DNA of 64,000 nt from Epiperipatus broadwayi. Taxonomy: Eukaryota; Onychophora; Udeonychophora; Euonychophora; Peripatidae. Position 1 is the stretch's first letter, and every line of letters begins with the position of its first letter. Shown here in pieces: positions 1-15,900 of this stretch. The DNA lies in the NCBI GenBank assembly GCA_028023455.1, contig JAQFVV010012573.1:2104815-2168814 (forward strand). Reading direction: 5' to 3'. The translations under genes and the position numbers were made by a program. The notes under the pieces were generated by a model. That model was not told the DNA's origin and did no database searches. It was given only the letters and a program-made list of their open reading frames with translations.

Positions 1-1225
1 TAATAATCACTGATTCATAAAATTAAATGAGTTTCTATATAAGTGCATACTCATGTATTTATGCTCTTAATTTTTTCCAGTCATGGGAAAAAATTCTTTT
101 GTCTGACTGTGCAGAAAATAACACTAGCACCAGTATTATAATTAATATAATATTTATTATATTTACAAATATATACAATACAGAATAATATTTCTGATAT
201 GAACTCTAGCATCCAAGCCTTAATGAAGTATCACTTCCAGCTACACCTGATGGCTTGCCATATAGGTAGGAAGAATGTCTCATCCAGAAGTACCAAACAG
301 CTTGCCTTGAATTAGCAGTAGTTACCTAGCTGCATGGACAAATAGTATATTGTTATCTTAAGAATGCTTACTGCTGTTTATGTTAGCAGGGCTTCTCCTG
401 GAGAATGTGTACTGTCTTTTTAGGTTAGACAGACATTCTCTTTCTTTTCCTCCAAAAGGCTGACTATTTATTGCCACATTCAGCAATCATACTTGCTTAT
501 TGGCCTGTACATCAGCCCATTAGCCAGCAGCAAACAATGCTCAATCCAATCAGATAAAGAAGGAATCTGGAATAGTCCACTTCTGAAAGAAAGGAGAACT
601 ATAAAAATTTCTAAAGAATAAAGGCAAATAATAATAACAATCAAAATGTTGTACTGTGAAAAGTTTAAATCAAATTTAAATTTGTCTAAAAACATTCAAC
701 TTTTATATTAAATGATGGAAATAGTCCAATATAAAATTACTAGTAATAATGTCTATTTCCCAAGTTATTTCAATTAATTTTTGCAATTATTGTTTTAGCA
801 AATATTGTTAATTGCTTTTTTAATATTACTGGATGTTTTCAGAATTTTCTATTCAATTTTTTAAAAGCTATTTATTTTTTTACGTAGTTATTTTATTTTT
901 TTTTTTAAAAAAATACCTTATCTTCTAACATCTATTATGATTTTCTTGTTTTTTTAATTCATTTTCTCTCCTAATATTTCCTTTTCTTTCTATCCACAAT
1001 TCATTTAGTTCACTATCAATTATGTCTGAAACTTCAAACTGATTTTTGATGTTGTTTCTAAAAGCAACAGATATAATTTTATATTATACATGAGATATTA
1101 GATATGTTTCAAATTCTTTTTTATCTTTCCCGCAATCTGCACCAGGATGTGTTTTTGCTATAAAAAATAAATACTTTCATCATTGTGTGCCAAGATTTTG
1201 AATTCAATCTTTTAATAACCCTATG
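1..1225. other. AT-rich DNA without recognisable gene
   Basis: No coding relic, RNA gene or structured repeat was recognised. The stretch is AT-rich with short homopolymer runs. A 71-codon frame on the minus strand near 480-695 has no recognisable motif and is treated as chance. Confidence 0.6.
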
Positions 1226-1230
1226 CAGTT

Positions 1231-1625
1231 TAATAATCAGCATTAAGCTAATGCATATACGCTTTGTAGATTTTTAACTATAAATGAATACTCTCACTTT
1301 CAAACACAAGATAAAGTCTTTGTGAAAAGATAGAATGAATCCATCTATCTTTTTGGCCCAAACATTTATGTATGGGAAAATCTTAAGCATTTGGAAATAA
1401 GAACATGAAGATGTTAAGTGATCACTTTAAATTACTTTTACTATGCTTGAATGAGTATTTGGTCGAAAAGATAAATGGATTCATTCTATCTTTTTACAAA
1501 GATTTTATCTTGTGTTTGAAAGTGAGATTATTTATTTATAGTTAAAAATCTACAAAATGCATGTGCATTAGCTTAATGCTGATTATTAATATTACACTTT
1601 ATAAACATAGCGCTATATAAAATAA
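1231..1625. mobile_element. Foldback element, family F1, short form
   Basis: Two arms of about 140 bp are inverted copies of each other (about 1231-1370 and 1455-1600). Both carry the words ATGAATCCATCTATCTTTTT and AAGATAAAGTCTTTG or their reverse complements. The interior repeats the A segment of the element at 62.5 kb, including ATCTTAAGCATTTGGAAATA and TCACTTTAAATTACTTTT. Compared with the 62.5 kb copy, this one lacks the internal E copy and most of the second A segment, leaving the order E'-A'-A(part)-E. There is no coding capacity, so it must be non-autonomous. The right end (CATAGCGCTATATAAAATAAA) matches the right end at 62.5 kb, which supports that boundary; the left end is less certain. 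Confidence 0.8.
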
Positions 1626-4546
<2,921 letters not shown>

Positions 4547-5800
4547 ACAAATTATGAAACTGTTAAACTTAGAGCAATAATGTAAATTCAAAAACAGTTG
4601 CAGCACAGAGATCACAACCAAATATTAGAAAAATTATCGTTAACTAAAACCTAAGAGTAGAAGTTGCCATTGGATTTATAAATTACTAAAAAATATTTGA
4701 TTCTATAATAATTTCTGTTACAAATAAAACTGTGGAATATTGTGATCTAAATCCATAACAAATTCAAAAAATAATATCAATTTAAAATTCTAAAAAAATA
4801 TTTATCAAATGCAATAGCAAACATTATATTCCATGGTAACATTAAAAAAAAATGTTGATCTGATGAGTGATTTCATCTTTCAAAATCTTTTTACCCAGTT
4901 TTGAGAAAATATTTTGAAATTAAAACAATTAGCTAAAAGAATAAAAACGAATATGTGATACTTACTTCATCTGGACTTCTATAATATGATTGTTTCTCAA
5001 ATAACATTACCAATTATGTTACAAAGTCATTAAAATAATAATGTAATATTAAAGATAATAGTGTCACTTTAAGTGCTCTATAAAAAAAATAAACATTAAT
5101 GATAATAAATTAGAAATTACAAATTTTAAAAACAAAATAAAATGGGTAAAATAATCATGGTTTCAAAACTTGAATAATGTTTTTACATAGGATAACTTAT
5201 TTTTTATCAGTGCTTACTTATAAACCTCAAGGTTAGTCATTATCTCCAATCAGGAGAATCAGTCACCTACTTGGCTCATGGATTGTAAAAAAACAAAAAG
5301 AACAGCAATAACATATTAATAAAAATTCTAAACATTTAAAAAACTGATTGTGACTGTTATCTCTACATATCACTGAGTATATAATTGGTGTTTGGGTTTA
5401 AAAATTAAATTGACCATAAAAAAGTTTGTTGAATTCAAAAAAGTTTATTAGTCATTTTGCATCTTCATTTCTACTTTCAAGTTCATATGAAACAACATTT
5501 CATTTTTTTTGTACTTCTCATTTTATAATTCTATTATTGGTTAGTAAATGAATAACTTGTTTCAATTTTTATTAAATTATGCCTGTTTTTGATTAAAAGG
5601 TTTTTCTTCACTTGTTTAAATTTTGAGAGAAAATCCTTTTATAAGGATAACCATATAATGAAATTAATAAGATTCAATTCTCCCCAAGATTATTTCCAAT
5701 GTCTTCTGACTCTGAAAACAATACAATTTCTTTTTATTGTCCTCAGTCTGAATAATTTAATTGTGTTTTTTTTTACTGATTAAGTCTCCCAATTTAGTCT
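4547..5800. other. Gene-free AT-rich DNA
   Basis: Nothing recognisable. A 64-codon plus-strand frame at 5589-5783 has biased, low-complexity composition and no known motif. Confidence 0.55.
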
Positions 5801-5808
5801 ACTTCACT

Positions 5809-6073
5809 TCAGACTTCTTTTGAGTACATCAAATTTGTTGCTATATAATCTGAACATTCTAATTTCCAATTGTAATCTTCTTGAAACTTTGAATTTTTTG
5901 TTTGCTTGGAAACATCAGCAATTATATCCATATTAAAGTCAAAATAGCTTTAATTTGGCTACATTATACAAGTCTTCAGTATTGAAAAATATTCTTTCCT
6001 CTTCTTTAGTAATATGTTGATTCAGACCTGAGAAGACTCCTTGCAGTTTTATGATATGATTATATTTCAACAT
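5809..6073 (-). pseudogene. Decayed coding fragment, possibly DH (RhoGEF)-like
   Basis: Reading the minus strand from about 6073, a frame gives a peptide containing GVFSGLNQHITKEEERIFF followed by NTEDLYNVAKLK. After one frameshift it continues as FNMDIIADVSKQTKNSKF and ends in a stop at 5809. The pattern of acidic residues followed by an IF-N-EDLY-V motif resembles the middle of Dbl-homology exchange-factor domains. The similarity is from memory and short. No splice sites, promoter or further exons were recognised on either side, so it could be an old retrocopy, an isolated exon or chance. The call is tentative. Confidence 0.25.
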
Positions 6074-6454
6074 AGTTTATAAGAATAATTGAAATTTGTT
6101 TTTTGCCATGTAATTTGAAATATTTAAGTACTGCCATGATTGTATTTATCTATTAAGGATTACCATTAAAAGTAGTTATTATCCAACAGATAGTAAAGAA
6201 ATAGTAAGAAATGTAAACAAAATCTGAGAGAAATATATAAATCAATATAGTAATAAAATAATAAAGATAAAATTAATTATGTGTGTCTTTTTAAATTAAG
6301 ATTGTCAAAAAATGTAAAAAAAAATACAATAAATATTTCAGTATAAAAGATGAAATATAATCAGTAGATAAAAATATATATACTTAATTATGGCATTTCC
6401 TTTTTATGGAATAACACATAACTGATTGTAATTAATAATTGTTTTGTGTGCATG

Positions 6455-6580
6455 TTTGTAATGAGTAGTACATATGCGGTATATTTCACACAAATAAAAT
6501 CATCAGTTAAACAAATAAATGAATTACAATAAATAAATAAATGACCATTGAGTTTATTCAGCTGAGTATCAAAGCTGTGT
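6455..6580 (+). repeat. P1 terminal repeat, 3' copy
   Basis: This segment is inverted relative to 8228-8345. On the element's own (minus) strand it reads TTTATTTATTTATTGTAATT, then CTGATGA, then after twelve bases GAAA, and TATGTACTACTCATT. Shared details at both ends include CAGCTGAATAAACTCAAT, which extends the repeat inward. The CTGATGA...GAAA spacing recalls the hammerhead ribozyme core reported from PLE terminal repeats, but no stem II is evident. Confidence 0.85.
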
Positions 6581-6733
6581 GCAAAGTAAATTGTGGAGTA
6601 AAACTATTAGTGTAAGAAATGCAAAGTGTATGCAAATTACATTTGTCATTTTTTGGAGATTGTGTAACATGTGTCTCTTTTATTCATCATGTTACAGTTC
6701 AGATTGATAAAATAGGCTTCTTTGATCTTTCTC

Positions 6734-6965
6734 TTTAAGTCATGGCACTTTTTGCATATGATTCAAGGGTTGTCTGGAATGCACTTGTGTCTTGTGGAGA
6801 TGCTATGCTGTGCAAAGATGGAGGTTGTGCAGGATCTGTTTGTGCTTTATTGTAAGTATAAGTATGCTATGAGAGCCTTGTGTGTAATGCTGCCTTCATT
6901 TCCCCATAATATGATGTAAGGCAATTGTTGTTTGAACATGCTATATTATATACTGCTTGCTGTGT
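6734..6965 (-). pseudogene. GIY-YIG endonuclease domain of PLE P1
   Basis: The minus-strand frame contains NIACSNNNCLTSYYGEMKAA, followed by LHTRLS, a stop, and HTYTYNKAQTDP, running on to a TAA at 6734. The cysteine pair, the central YYG-E and the following arginine fit the GIY-YIG nuclease found at the C-terminus of Penelope-like proteins, which nicks the target to start insertion. It lies downstream of the P1 reverse transcriptase on the same strand. The internal stop marks it as broken. Close relatives in this window are the GIY-YIG relics near 46.4, 49.2, 56.7 and 62.3 kb. Confidence 0.7.
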
Positions 6966-7143
6966 GTATTGGAGTATTGTTGAGAATTCTATTGAAGTTG
7001 GGAGGAGTGTGATAGCATAAGCTGTAATTATCATGGAAGATTTGTGTAAATTCTTGTGTATGTTCTTTATGTATGGGAGAAGGATTTGAGGTCAGCTCTG
7101 TGTGTTTGCTTGATTAGTTGGTTTTTGAATGTCCTGTTTATGC

Positions 7144-8257
7144 TCAATACATTTCTATATTAGCATTTCTATCAGCTTCAATACTGCACAGTTTGGCATT
7201 TCTGTAATGAAATGTTTTTAAGCTATCCAGTTTGTGGGTGGTAGAGGTGTTTGATTGGTGATGGATGTGGCCTCTTATGTGTATTGGCTTGATTAGCATT
7301 GTGTGGTGGAAGCACTGGGGTTCCATATGTACTTTCAAGTCTAGATATTTGATGGACTTGTGTGAATTTTGGTATATTGTGTTTATAAACAGGCCACTGG
7401 CAGTGTTTAAGTCTGTCTTTATGTCTTCTATAGTTTCCAGTGATGCAGCTATGAAAATATTATCGAAGTAGTGCGTATACAATATGAGATCTGTGGCCAG
7501 ATGTCTGGAGGATAATCTGCTCATAAGCATTGAAGATGATGCTGGATATAATTCCACTCATGGGGAGGCCCATCAGCCAACCATTGCCCATGTGGTACCA
7601 TTGCTGGTCAAACAAACCATAAATGTTTTCATCTAGCCATTGCAGAAATGCCACTATGAATTGTATGCATTGCTGGAGCATGCCTTGCCTTGTTAATTCT
7701 TCTTTTACAATGGATATGGATTTGGGTGTATCAAAAGAACCATAGAGTTCTGATATGTCCATTACAGCCATGCTTGTGTTATTTGTGGATGTGACTTTCT
7801 TAATTCTATGCATGAAATCGAATGATGATTTGATTGCATGAAAGCTGAAGCCTATAGCTTGTATAAGCCATGCATTGATCACTTTGGCTGTATTGTAATA
7901 ATGCACACCCCCAAAGTCCATTATTAAGCATAATGGTATGTCTTCTTTATGCATCTTGGTATTGGAGAACATTCTGGGAGGTGTTGTGGCTGACAGGTAC
8001 CTTTTGTAATAGTCTGCCTTGGAAATCACTTTGCCACTATGTGGTCTGAGAATAGACGATATGAACTTGTCTTTGTTCATTTTAAAATTAAGAGTTGGCA
8101 CTTTAGTGAATTTTAACTTCTCAATTCGTTGCTGAATCTTGGCTCTATTATCCGGAGTAGTCATGATGATGAATATATTTCTCTCATCTTCGCCCATGCA
8201 TGTGATGCTTTGATAATGAAGGTATTCCTTCGAAAGTATCCAGCTGAATAAACTCAA
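7144..8257 (-). pseudogene. Reverse transcriptase of Penelope-like element P1
   Basis: A 265-codon frame (8257 to 7460) and an overlapping 137-codon frame (7557 to 7144) are two parts of one reverse transcriptase joined by a frameshift near 7500-7557. Recognisable blocks in order are NTKMHKEDIPLCLIMDFGG (fingers), SMAVMDISELYGSFDTPKS (motif A region), MGNGWLMGLPMSGIISSI (motif B) and THYFDNIF (motif C). Motif C normally reads Y-x-DD; here the second Asp is Asn, which would abolish catalysis. The order and wording match the Penelope-like RT family rather than LINE or LTR RTs. The chosen start is simply the first ATG of the long frame. The GIY-YIG domain follows at 6734-6965. Confidence 0.85.
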
Positions 8258-8345
8258 TAGTCGTTTATTTATTTATTGTAATTCATTTATTTGTTTAACT
8301 GATGATTTTATTTGTGAGAAATATATACGGCATATATACTACTCA
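8228..8345 (-). repeat. P1 terminal repeat, inverted 5' copy
   Basis: Inverted counterpart of 6455-6580, adjacent to the start of the reverse transcriptase frame. It retains CTGATGATTTTATTTGTGAG on the plus strand. An inverted terminal copy of this kind is a known variant of Penelope termini. Confidence 0.82.
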
Positions 8346-8359
8346 TTGCATAACTGATT

Positions 8360-9964
8360 ATATATTATATATAAACAAAACTGACTATTTTTGATAATGA
8401 AATAATTACATCACACATATTTAATAACTTAGTTTTCAAATTATCCTATTAGTTATACAAATATCTGCCAAATATTATTGTTGTGTTTTCATGCAATGTT
8501 AACTAATAATAAACAACGATTATATCAGTTTTCATTGTTTTGAATAAATTATTTTGTTTTTTGGTATATGCTTATATAATTGCGTGTAATGTTAATAATA
8601 TAAGATTTTGAACAGTTGATTAAAAGTCAATTTTCTATTGCTAAGATTATAATAAGAATTTTTCAGCTTACTGGAATTGAATTTAATTGATGGTTTTCTG
8701 ATAATATAATTGGCGAACGTTTATTCTAGTTTATATATATAAATAACTCCCATTATAAGTCCAATGTTTGCATCTTGAGTACCGTGAAAATGATTAACAT
8801 ATATATATATAGCGGCTTACTTAAAATTTTGAGTCCTATGGATTAAATTTGAGGTTAGATCTTTTAAAAAAAGAAAGAAATCGAAATCAAAATACATGAG
8901 TAGGAACAGTTATCATTAACATCATTGAAGAAATTAAGGGGCTCAAATAAAGATAAATCGTACATATTTCAAAGATAGATAAAAACAAATAGATAAATAA
9001 AGTTCTAAATTAGATCGCAAGAAATTTTAGAGATCTAGAAAAAGACCACATCTGGGGTAGATGTATGAGATGATTTTTTCTGGAGTAATATGGAACGGAA
9101 AAAACTATGCATCAGAATTATTAAAATAAAGTAAGAGGAACCTTTGTCCTGTAATTAAGTCATAATTGTTAAAAATATTGTAAATCATTTATATATGTTT
9201 TGTATATGATATATATATACTGCTGCTTATTTCAAAATTTATTATATCTGGCGCGTGCAAAGATGCGTGTGTACACACAATATAATAAGAGTCAATTTTT
9301 TTTTTCTTCTATTGTTGACTTCTCTAAAAAAATAAAATAAAACGTATACGATTCTATATAATAAAGAATACTATTAAGTTAAAAAAAAATTCAATAAACG
9401 TTGCTAATAAAATTCTTAGACCTGAGGCATTTTATTTTTTGTTTAAATCTGGATTTTTTTTTTTTACAACTCTGATTGGCTTAGATTCAGTCTATCAGTT
9501 TTTATCTTTCTTTACTCATACATTTATATCTGTCAGTGGTAAGTCAATGCAAACTGGCAGGTGTTGCTTTTACCTTCCAAGTAAAGGGAGAATGTAATTA
9601 AATAATATTAAACTTTTTACAAAACAGTTGTTATTCATAACTTCCGTTAATATTTTGAATTAAATTTGAAAATAATACTTTTTTTTTCCTCCCTAATCAT
9701 TAAAGAAATCAATATCTCTCTAAATACTTCGTGGTTCAATAAAATGCATAATTAAAAATAATTAACAATTTGTATAGTACAAAACATATAAATAAGAGAA
9801 GCATTTTTCTAATCAAAAAACTTGAATTTATTTGATTGGATATATAGATGATTAGTAATGTGTGAAATTTTGATTGTTTTTATATATAAGTTTAGTAACC
9901 GCCGTCACTTAAATCTTTTTAAAAAATAAAAACAATTATATTTTCCCATAAATATTTAACGCAA
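8360..9964. other. Gene-free AT-rich DNA
   Basis: No coding relic or structured repeat recognised. Short TA runs occur near 8801-8812 and 9210-9220. Confidence 0.55.
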
Positions 9965-10240
<276 letters not shown>

Positions 10241-13200
10241 ATTCATGACTACTAGTTAACTCTGTAAAAAAGAGTTCTCTAATATGATTTAAAAAACGTT
10301 TATTATAAAGTTTTGTTTTTCAAAAAATGTTATCTCAAGTTTTCTCTATTGTTTTTATTTTTTGGTATTCAGCTAAATTATTTTTTCTGAATGTTAAGCG
10401 CACTTTCCATTTTTATTTAAGTTCTTCAATTAAAAGTGTAACAACATTTTTTCATTTCTATTTTACCTTGCTTTTTTTTCTAATTGATTTGTTCATATTT
10501 TTTAACGTTTAATTACTAATATTGTAAATTTAAAAAAAAGTAATAAGGCATTTTGTTGCGACATAAGCAAAAGTATCATTTCATTCAGGACTGAAAAAAT
10601 TAATTATAAACTACTCCATTAGACTTTACTGAAATGAGAAATAGTAGGACAAAGTTCTCAAATTAGAATATATTCTAACATGCTATTTAAAACGATGAAA
10701 AAAATTTCTTATTCAACAGGTGTGTTTAATGTTCTAGATAAATTAACATGATTGTTTAGTTATTGATCTTGCTATATAAATATAAAACATCAAAGCAGAA
10801 AAAAAGGTCTTAAGTGGAATTATCCATCAAAAAAGATTTCAAGTGAAGAAGATGAAAATAAATGACTGTTCGTTAATTTAACATCTTAAAAATTAGTAAA
10901 ACAAAGAAACTTAAAGATTTTGGAGCAATAAAACAGCGTCTTATTCAGATCATGAGTCATTAGATATAATTCTTTTGATTTTTGATTGACATCAGTTTGA
11001 ATTCATAAGTGCTCATTCAACTCTCTATAATATACTTCTATATTTTGCAATTCAAATAATTAAAGAAGAAATTAAAATATTTTATAAACAAATTGAGATA
11101 GGAATTGGAATAACATTCGGATAAGATTTATTTATAGTAGTAGTCACTGAAATACCAAATTAAAAAAAATAAAAAATATCATTAGATAGTTGAAACTTGG
11201 AAACAGAAAGATAGTAAGATAATAAATAATATATATTTTTAATTCAATAGTCTTTCCATGTTGGTTATACTTTTTTTAGCGGTTACTATTAACTATGTTT
11301 CATTATTGAAACTAATAGCTTTCATCACAGAGCTTCAAAAACATTATCGCTTTCATTCCAGGTGAATCTCAATCTCGGATGTCCAGAAGTTTAAAATTGA
11401 TGCCAATTATTCATTCAAACTTTTAGCAAAGCTGGAAAAAATATTCACCCCTGCCCAATGTTTCAGATATATAATAAAAAACTACATATTATGTCTAGGA
11501 ATAGAACTTGAATTTTGAAATAAAATTAATTATAAAGTATCTATAAAAAGACAATAAATAATTAAAAACAGTTTGAGAAGAGTTTAAGCAGGCTGAAATA
11601 AAACAAGAACAAAAAAAAATCAAAATAAATGTCAGAAAATATAATGGTAATTAAAAACAAAAATTGACCAAAATTGAAAAAAATAATATAATAATTTTTA
11701 ATAAGAATTAAATAAAAACATTCAAATATTAATATTGTAATTTTATTTACCAATGCACCACAAACGAAACCAAGCTTGCTAAAAACAAAAGCTACCTTTC
11801 AAGGGATTTAGGAGTTCAAAGCAAATAACAATCGAGTAGATTTTTGTTAAAAATCCCAAAAACTGATTGATTTTAACTAGATTTAAAAAGATCTGAAATA
11901 GAAAGAATGTAGTATAAGGTTAATTTATAAAGCTATCAAATAAGTCATTTTTGATGAGATTGTAATTTAAAAACCATCAAAACTAAAAATAGGGTCATAT
12001 TAACTTTAAGATCATTGCAAAAAAGCAGACTTATGATATTACATCAACATTTCAGGATACTAATAATTAATAAATGTACTGATCAAATTATATCAATTAA
12101 TGTGGAAAGTTGTTCATTCCTACAAGAAAAAATAAATATTGACAGAATGTGCCAATGATCATGCAGTACTTTTTATGTCACATGCAAATAAGACTATGCT
12201 AAAAATAATTTAGTAAATATTAGAGCCTCAATTTGAAAGAGAAAAACTATATTTACAAACTGGTTAAATTAGAGATGAATGAACAATGTATGTTGATTTA
12301 TGTTGGCAATATATGAGTTTATATGTGCTTTTATTAGCTATAATAAACACTTTAGTTTATTATGCTAAAATATATATTTTTTTATTTTAAAAAGGTTATT
12401 TGAGATTGATTCATTGTTTATATAAAGAATTTCTACAAGAAACTAAAAACTACAATAAAAAACTATAATAAAGCACATTGAATTTATATTAGTAAACATT
12501 CAGTAAGAGGTATATATGGACATAATTAATATTTAATAAAAAAAAGAAAACAATAGTGAATGATGTTAAAGATAGGTTTAGGTTTGTTAACAGAAATATC
12601 AATAATCTTTGATTATACATTATTTATAGTTGAAAATGAAAATGATTTCATGACTTGAAAAAATAAAGAACATAGATAATAAAAAAATAGTATTATGACT
12701 AAATGTTAAATAAACAAAACAAAGATTATAATGATAGTAATAATTTCTGAATTTAAAATTGGTTATTAAGGCATAAATTTTATTGATAAACTTTTTTCTC
12801 TTGGTTATTCATCAATAATAAATATTCACACTCAAAACATAGCTATTATCCTTAGACAAAAATTGTAACAAAAATCTTTAAAAATTATTTTAAATGTAGG
12901 GTTATATCTGTAAATATGAACTTTAAAAAAGTTTCAGACTAAGATAGTGTCAGAAAGTTTTATAAATATAAATGTTGAACAATGGAAGAAAAAAATTAAA
13001 AATCGTTTTGATATTTTTTGGGCAATGGGTAAATTGAAAGTTTACTTTAAAAATAATTCTGCTCAAATATCTATTTCTTAATTCTTATATTACTATCCAT
13101 GTGTTTCAAGTAAACTTTCAATTTATTTTAATTTATCTGACAATTTGTGATGATGGAATTTTACTTATAATTATATGGTGAACTATTTCCATCATCTACA

Positions 13201-13300
13201 AGTAATTGTTAAATGTTATTAAAAAAATCAAACTACTTTAACTTATCAAATAGATTAAGGTTAATATATTTTATAGGAGACTGCACCCAAGACTATGTAA
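10241..13300. other. Gene-free AT-rich DNA
   Basis: No gene, RNA or mobile-element relic recognised. A small inverted repeat is present at about 13030-13047 and 13107-13125 (AAATTGAAAGTTTACTT and its complement). Confidence 0.5.
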
Positions 13301-13309
13301 AGCTTGGTG

Positions 13310-14420
13310 TTATTCTTTTAATTGGATGTTCTAACTTATTTTTTGAGATTTAATGTATATTAAACATATTATATATTAAATGGGAAAATGTAGCCAGACA
13401 GAAGGCCATTGTTTAGAGTTCAATTATACGCTAGCCAAAACTTTTTAAGATTTAATGTAATTAGAAAAGATTTTAATATTATATATTAAATGTGACAAAC
13501 ATAACTAACAAAAACTTAATGTAAATACAGTGCTAAAGCATCTTTTTCCCCTTATTATACATCAAATTTCAAACATGAATTTATGAATTGTAATCACATT
13601 TTTTTCATGATTTAAATACTATATCTCTGTAATTAAAACACTTTTTTTCTGAGTATTTTTTTAATGGTGGAGACCATTGCTATTGTGGAATTGGTTGTTT
13701 TATCAAATTTTTTTATAGATTTAATGTAAATTAAACAAAATATTTTAATATTATATAAATAAATTTCTGAATTTTAATAAAGCTAAATTAAAATTTGCAT
13801 TTTTAAATATATCTGTTATATTTGATAGCTTTACAGCTTCAAATATATATTTACCAGAATGCCCTCTAAATTAATAGTTACCATTTATTAATTGCTAAGT
13901 ATGTCATTTATCTTATCTATATTAGAGGATTAACAGATCATGAAATAATGAAGCACCTTAACATAAAATTATGAATTGGCATTCATGGCAGTTTCTTCAG
14001 CTAGCTGTGATGGAATACAAAAATCTTGATCATTTTTGTAATTTTTAAAATTAAATATAATATTTGTAATACTTTATTTAATTGGTTGCTTTAACAACTT
14101 TTTTTAAGATTTAATGCAAATGTTTTTTTATTAAACATTACTAATGTATAAAAATTCATTAACATTGCTAAGTATGTCATTCATCTGAACTATACTAGGA
14201 AATTGACAGACCATGAAAGCACAGAGTGTCTTAATATCAAATTATGAATCGATGTTTGTGGATGTTTCTGCAGCTGAATGGGAATTTTTACTGTGAAATA
14301 TATGCTATATATCTGTAGTTAAGAGCACACATACTGATTCTTTTCCAGCATTTTTTATTTAATGATGGAATTACATTTTTGACATAAATATAGTAATTGT
14401 GACATCATCAAACAAACCTT
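13310..14420. repeat. Degenerate tandem repeat block
   Basis: The word AAGATTTAATGTAAATTAAA and close variants recur near 13350, 13450, 13711 and 14105, often preceded by TTGGTTGTTTTATC-like sequence. A second module, GCTAAGTATGTCATTTATCT with GAGGATTAACAGATCATGAA, occurs near 13897 and again near 14167 in diverged form. A third (TATATCTCTGTAATTAA) occurs near 13618 and 14308. Spacings of about 270, 375-395 and 690 bp indicate old tandem duplications with later indels. There is no coding sequence. Confidence 0.6.
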
Positions 14421-14477
14421 CATTCACCAATCAGATAAGAAAGAAAGTATAGATTTTATATATAGGATTGCTTTTTT

Positions 14478-14565
14478 TTAAGGGTCATAGCATCGGCCAG
14501 GACACGAACCCGCAACCCAGCCAACTGCCTGCAAGTGCAAGGCAGTCAAGCTGAGTGGAATTTCC
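14478..14565 (-). mobile_element. Short tRNA-derived SINE, copy A
   Basis: On the minus strand the core reads GACTGCCTTGCACTTGCAGG, CAGTTGGCTGGGTTGCGGG, TTCGTGTCCTGGCCGATGCT and ATGACC, then an A-rich tail. GGTTCGTGTCC is close to the RNA polymerase III B box. The same core occurs at 34995-35100 and 40850-40940. The A-box end is poorly preserved here. The higher GC content stands out from the surroundings. Confidence 0.72.
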
Positions 14566-14944
14566 TCTTTTTTGGGGGTATTGTTGACTTGATCAGTGAC
14601 AGCACTAGCTTGGGGGAATGAATCTGAGATCTTTAGAATTATGAATTTGAATTTAGGATGAGACTTATCAACTAATTTATTCTTGTAAAGACAATAGTCA
14701 GTAAAAATTATGAATATTTATTTATGAGAGCCTTCTTGATTTCTCAATTTCTATTTAAAAATAATATTAATGAGTGAATTCCAAACATCATGAATTATCA
14801 CATAAAGTTGATTTATATTGTTATTTGCTTTTCTCTCTGCTAATATTCTTGTTTTTTTTAAGTGAATATATATGTTCAATGGTAAATGCATGTTTTTTTT
14901 TTTAATTTTTATATACATCTGTTTTTCCCTTTTTAATCATTACT
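14566..14944. other. Short gene-free stretch
   Basis: Nothing recognised apart from T-rich runs near 14860-14900. Confidence 0.5.
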
Positions 14945-15025
14945 TTATGCACTTTTAATTATTTTTAATGAGTCATCTGGTTCACAGACATACATTCTAC
15001 ATTAGCATGGTATTTTATAGATGCA
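14945..15025 (-). pseudogene. Possible GIY-YIG relic of a Penelope-like element
   Basis: The minus strand reads CIYKIPC, a stop, then CRMYVCEPDDSLKIIKSA and a stop. The YKIPC-x-C-x-MYV-x-E-x-x-x-SLK pattern fits the N-terminal half of PLE GIY-YIG domains, where YKI.C..C...Y.GE...SLK is typical. Sequence up to about 15770 could be the rest of the element on the same strand, but I found no RT motif there. The match is short and carries one stop. Confidence 0.35.

Positions 15026-15900
<875 letters not shown>

Larger units (their letters stand above)
6428..8348 (-). mobile_element. Penelope-like element P1, nearly complete
   Basis: The element is bounded by an 11-bp direct repeat, CATAACTGATT, at 6417-6427 and 8349-8359, read here as the target-site duplication. 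Inside are a reverse transcriptase relic and a downstream GIY-YIG relic on the minus strand, which is the domain order of Penelope-like retroelements. Roughly 120 bp at each end are inverted copies of each other. At 1.92 kb it is short for an intact PLE, and it carries at least one frameshift and one in-frame stop, so it is no longer functional. It is nevertheless the best preserved autonomous-type element in the window. Confidence 0.82.

Noticed and set aside
7265-7471. 68-codon plus-strand frame
   Set aside because: Antisense shadow of the P1 reverse transcriptase.
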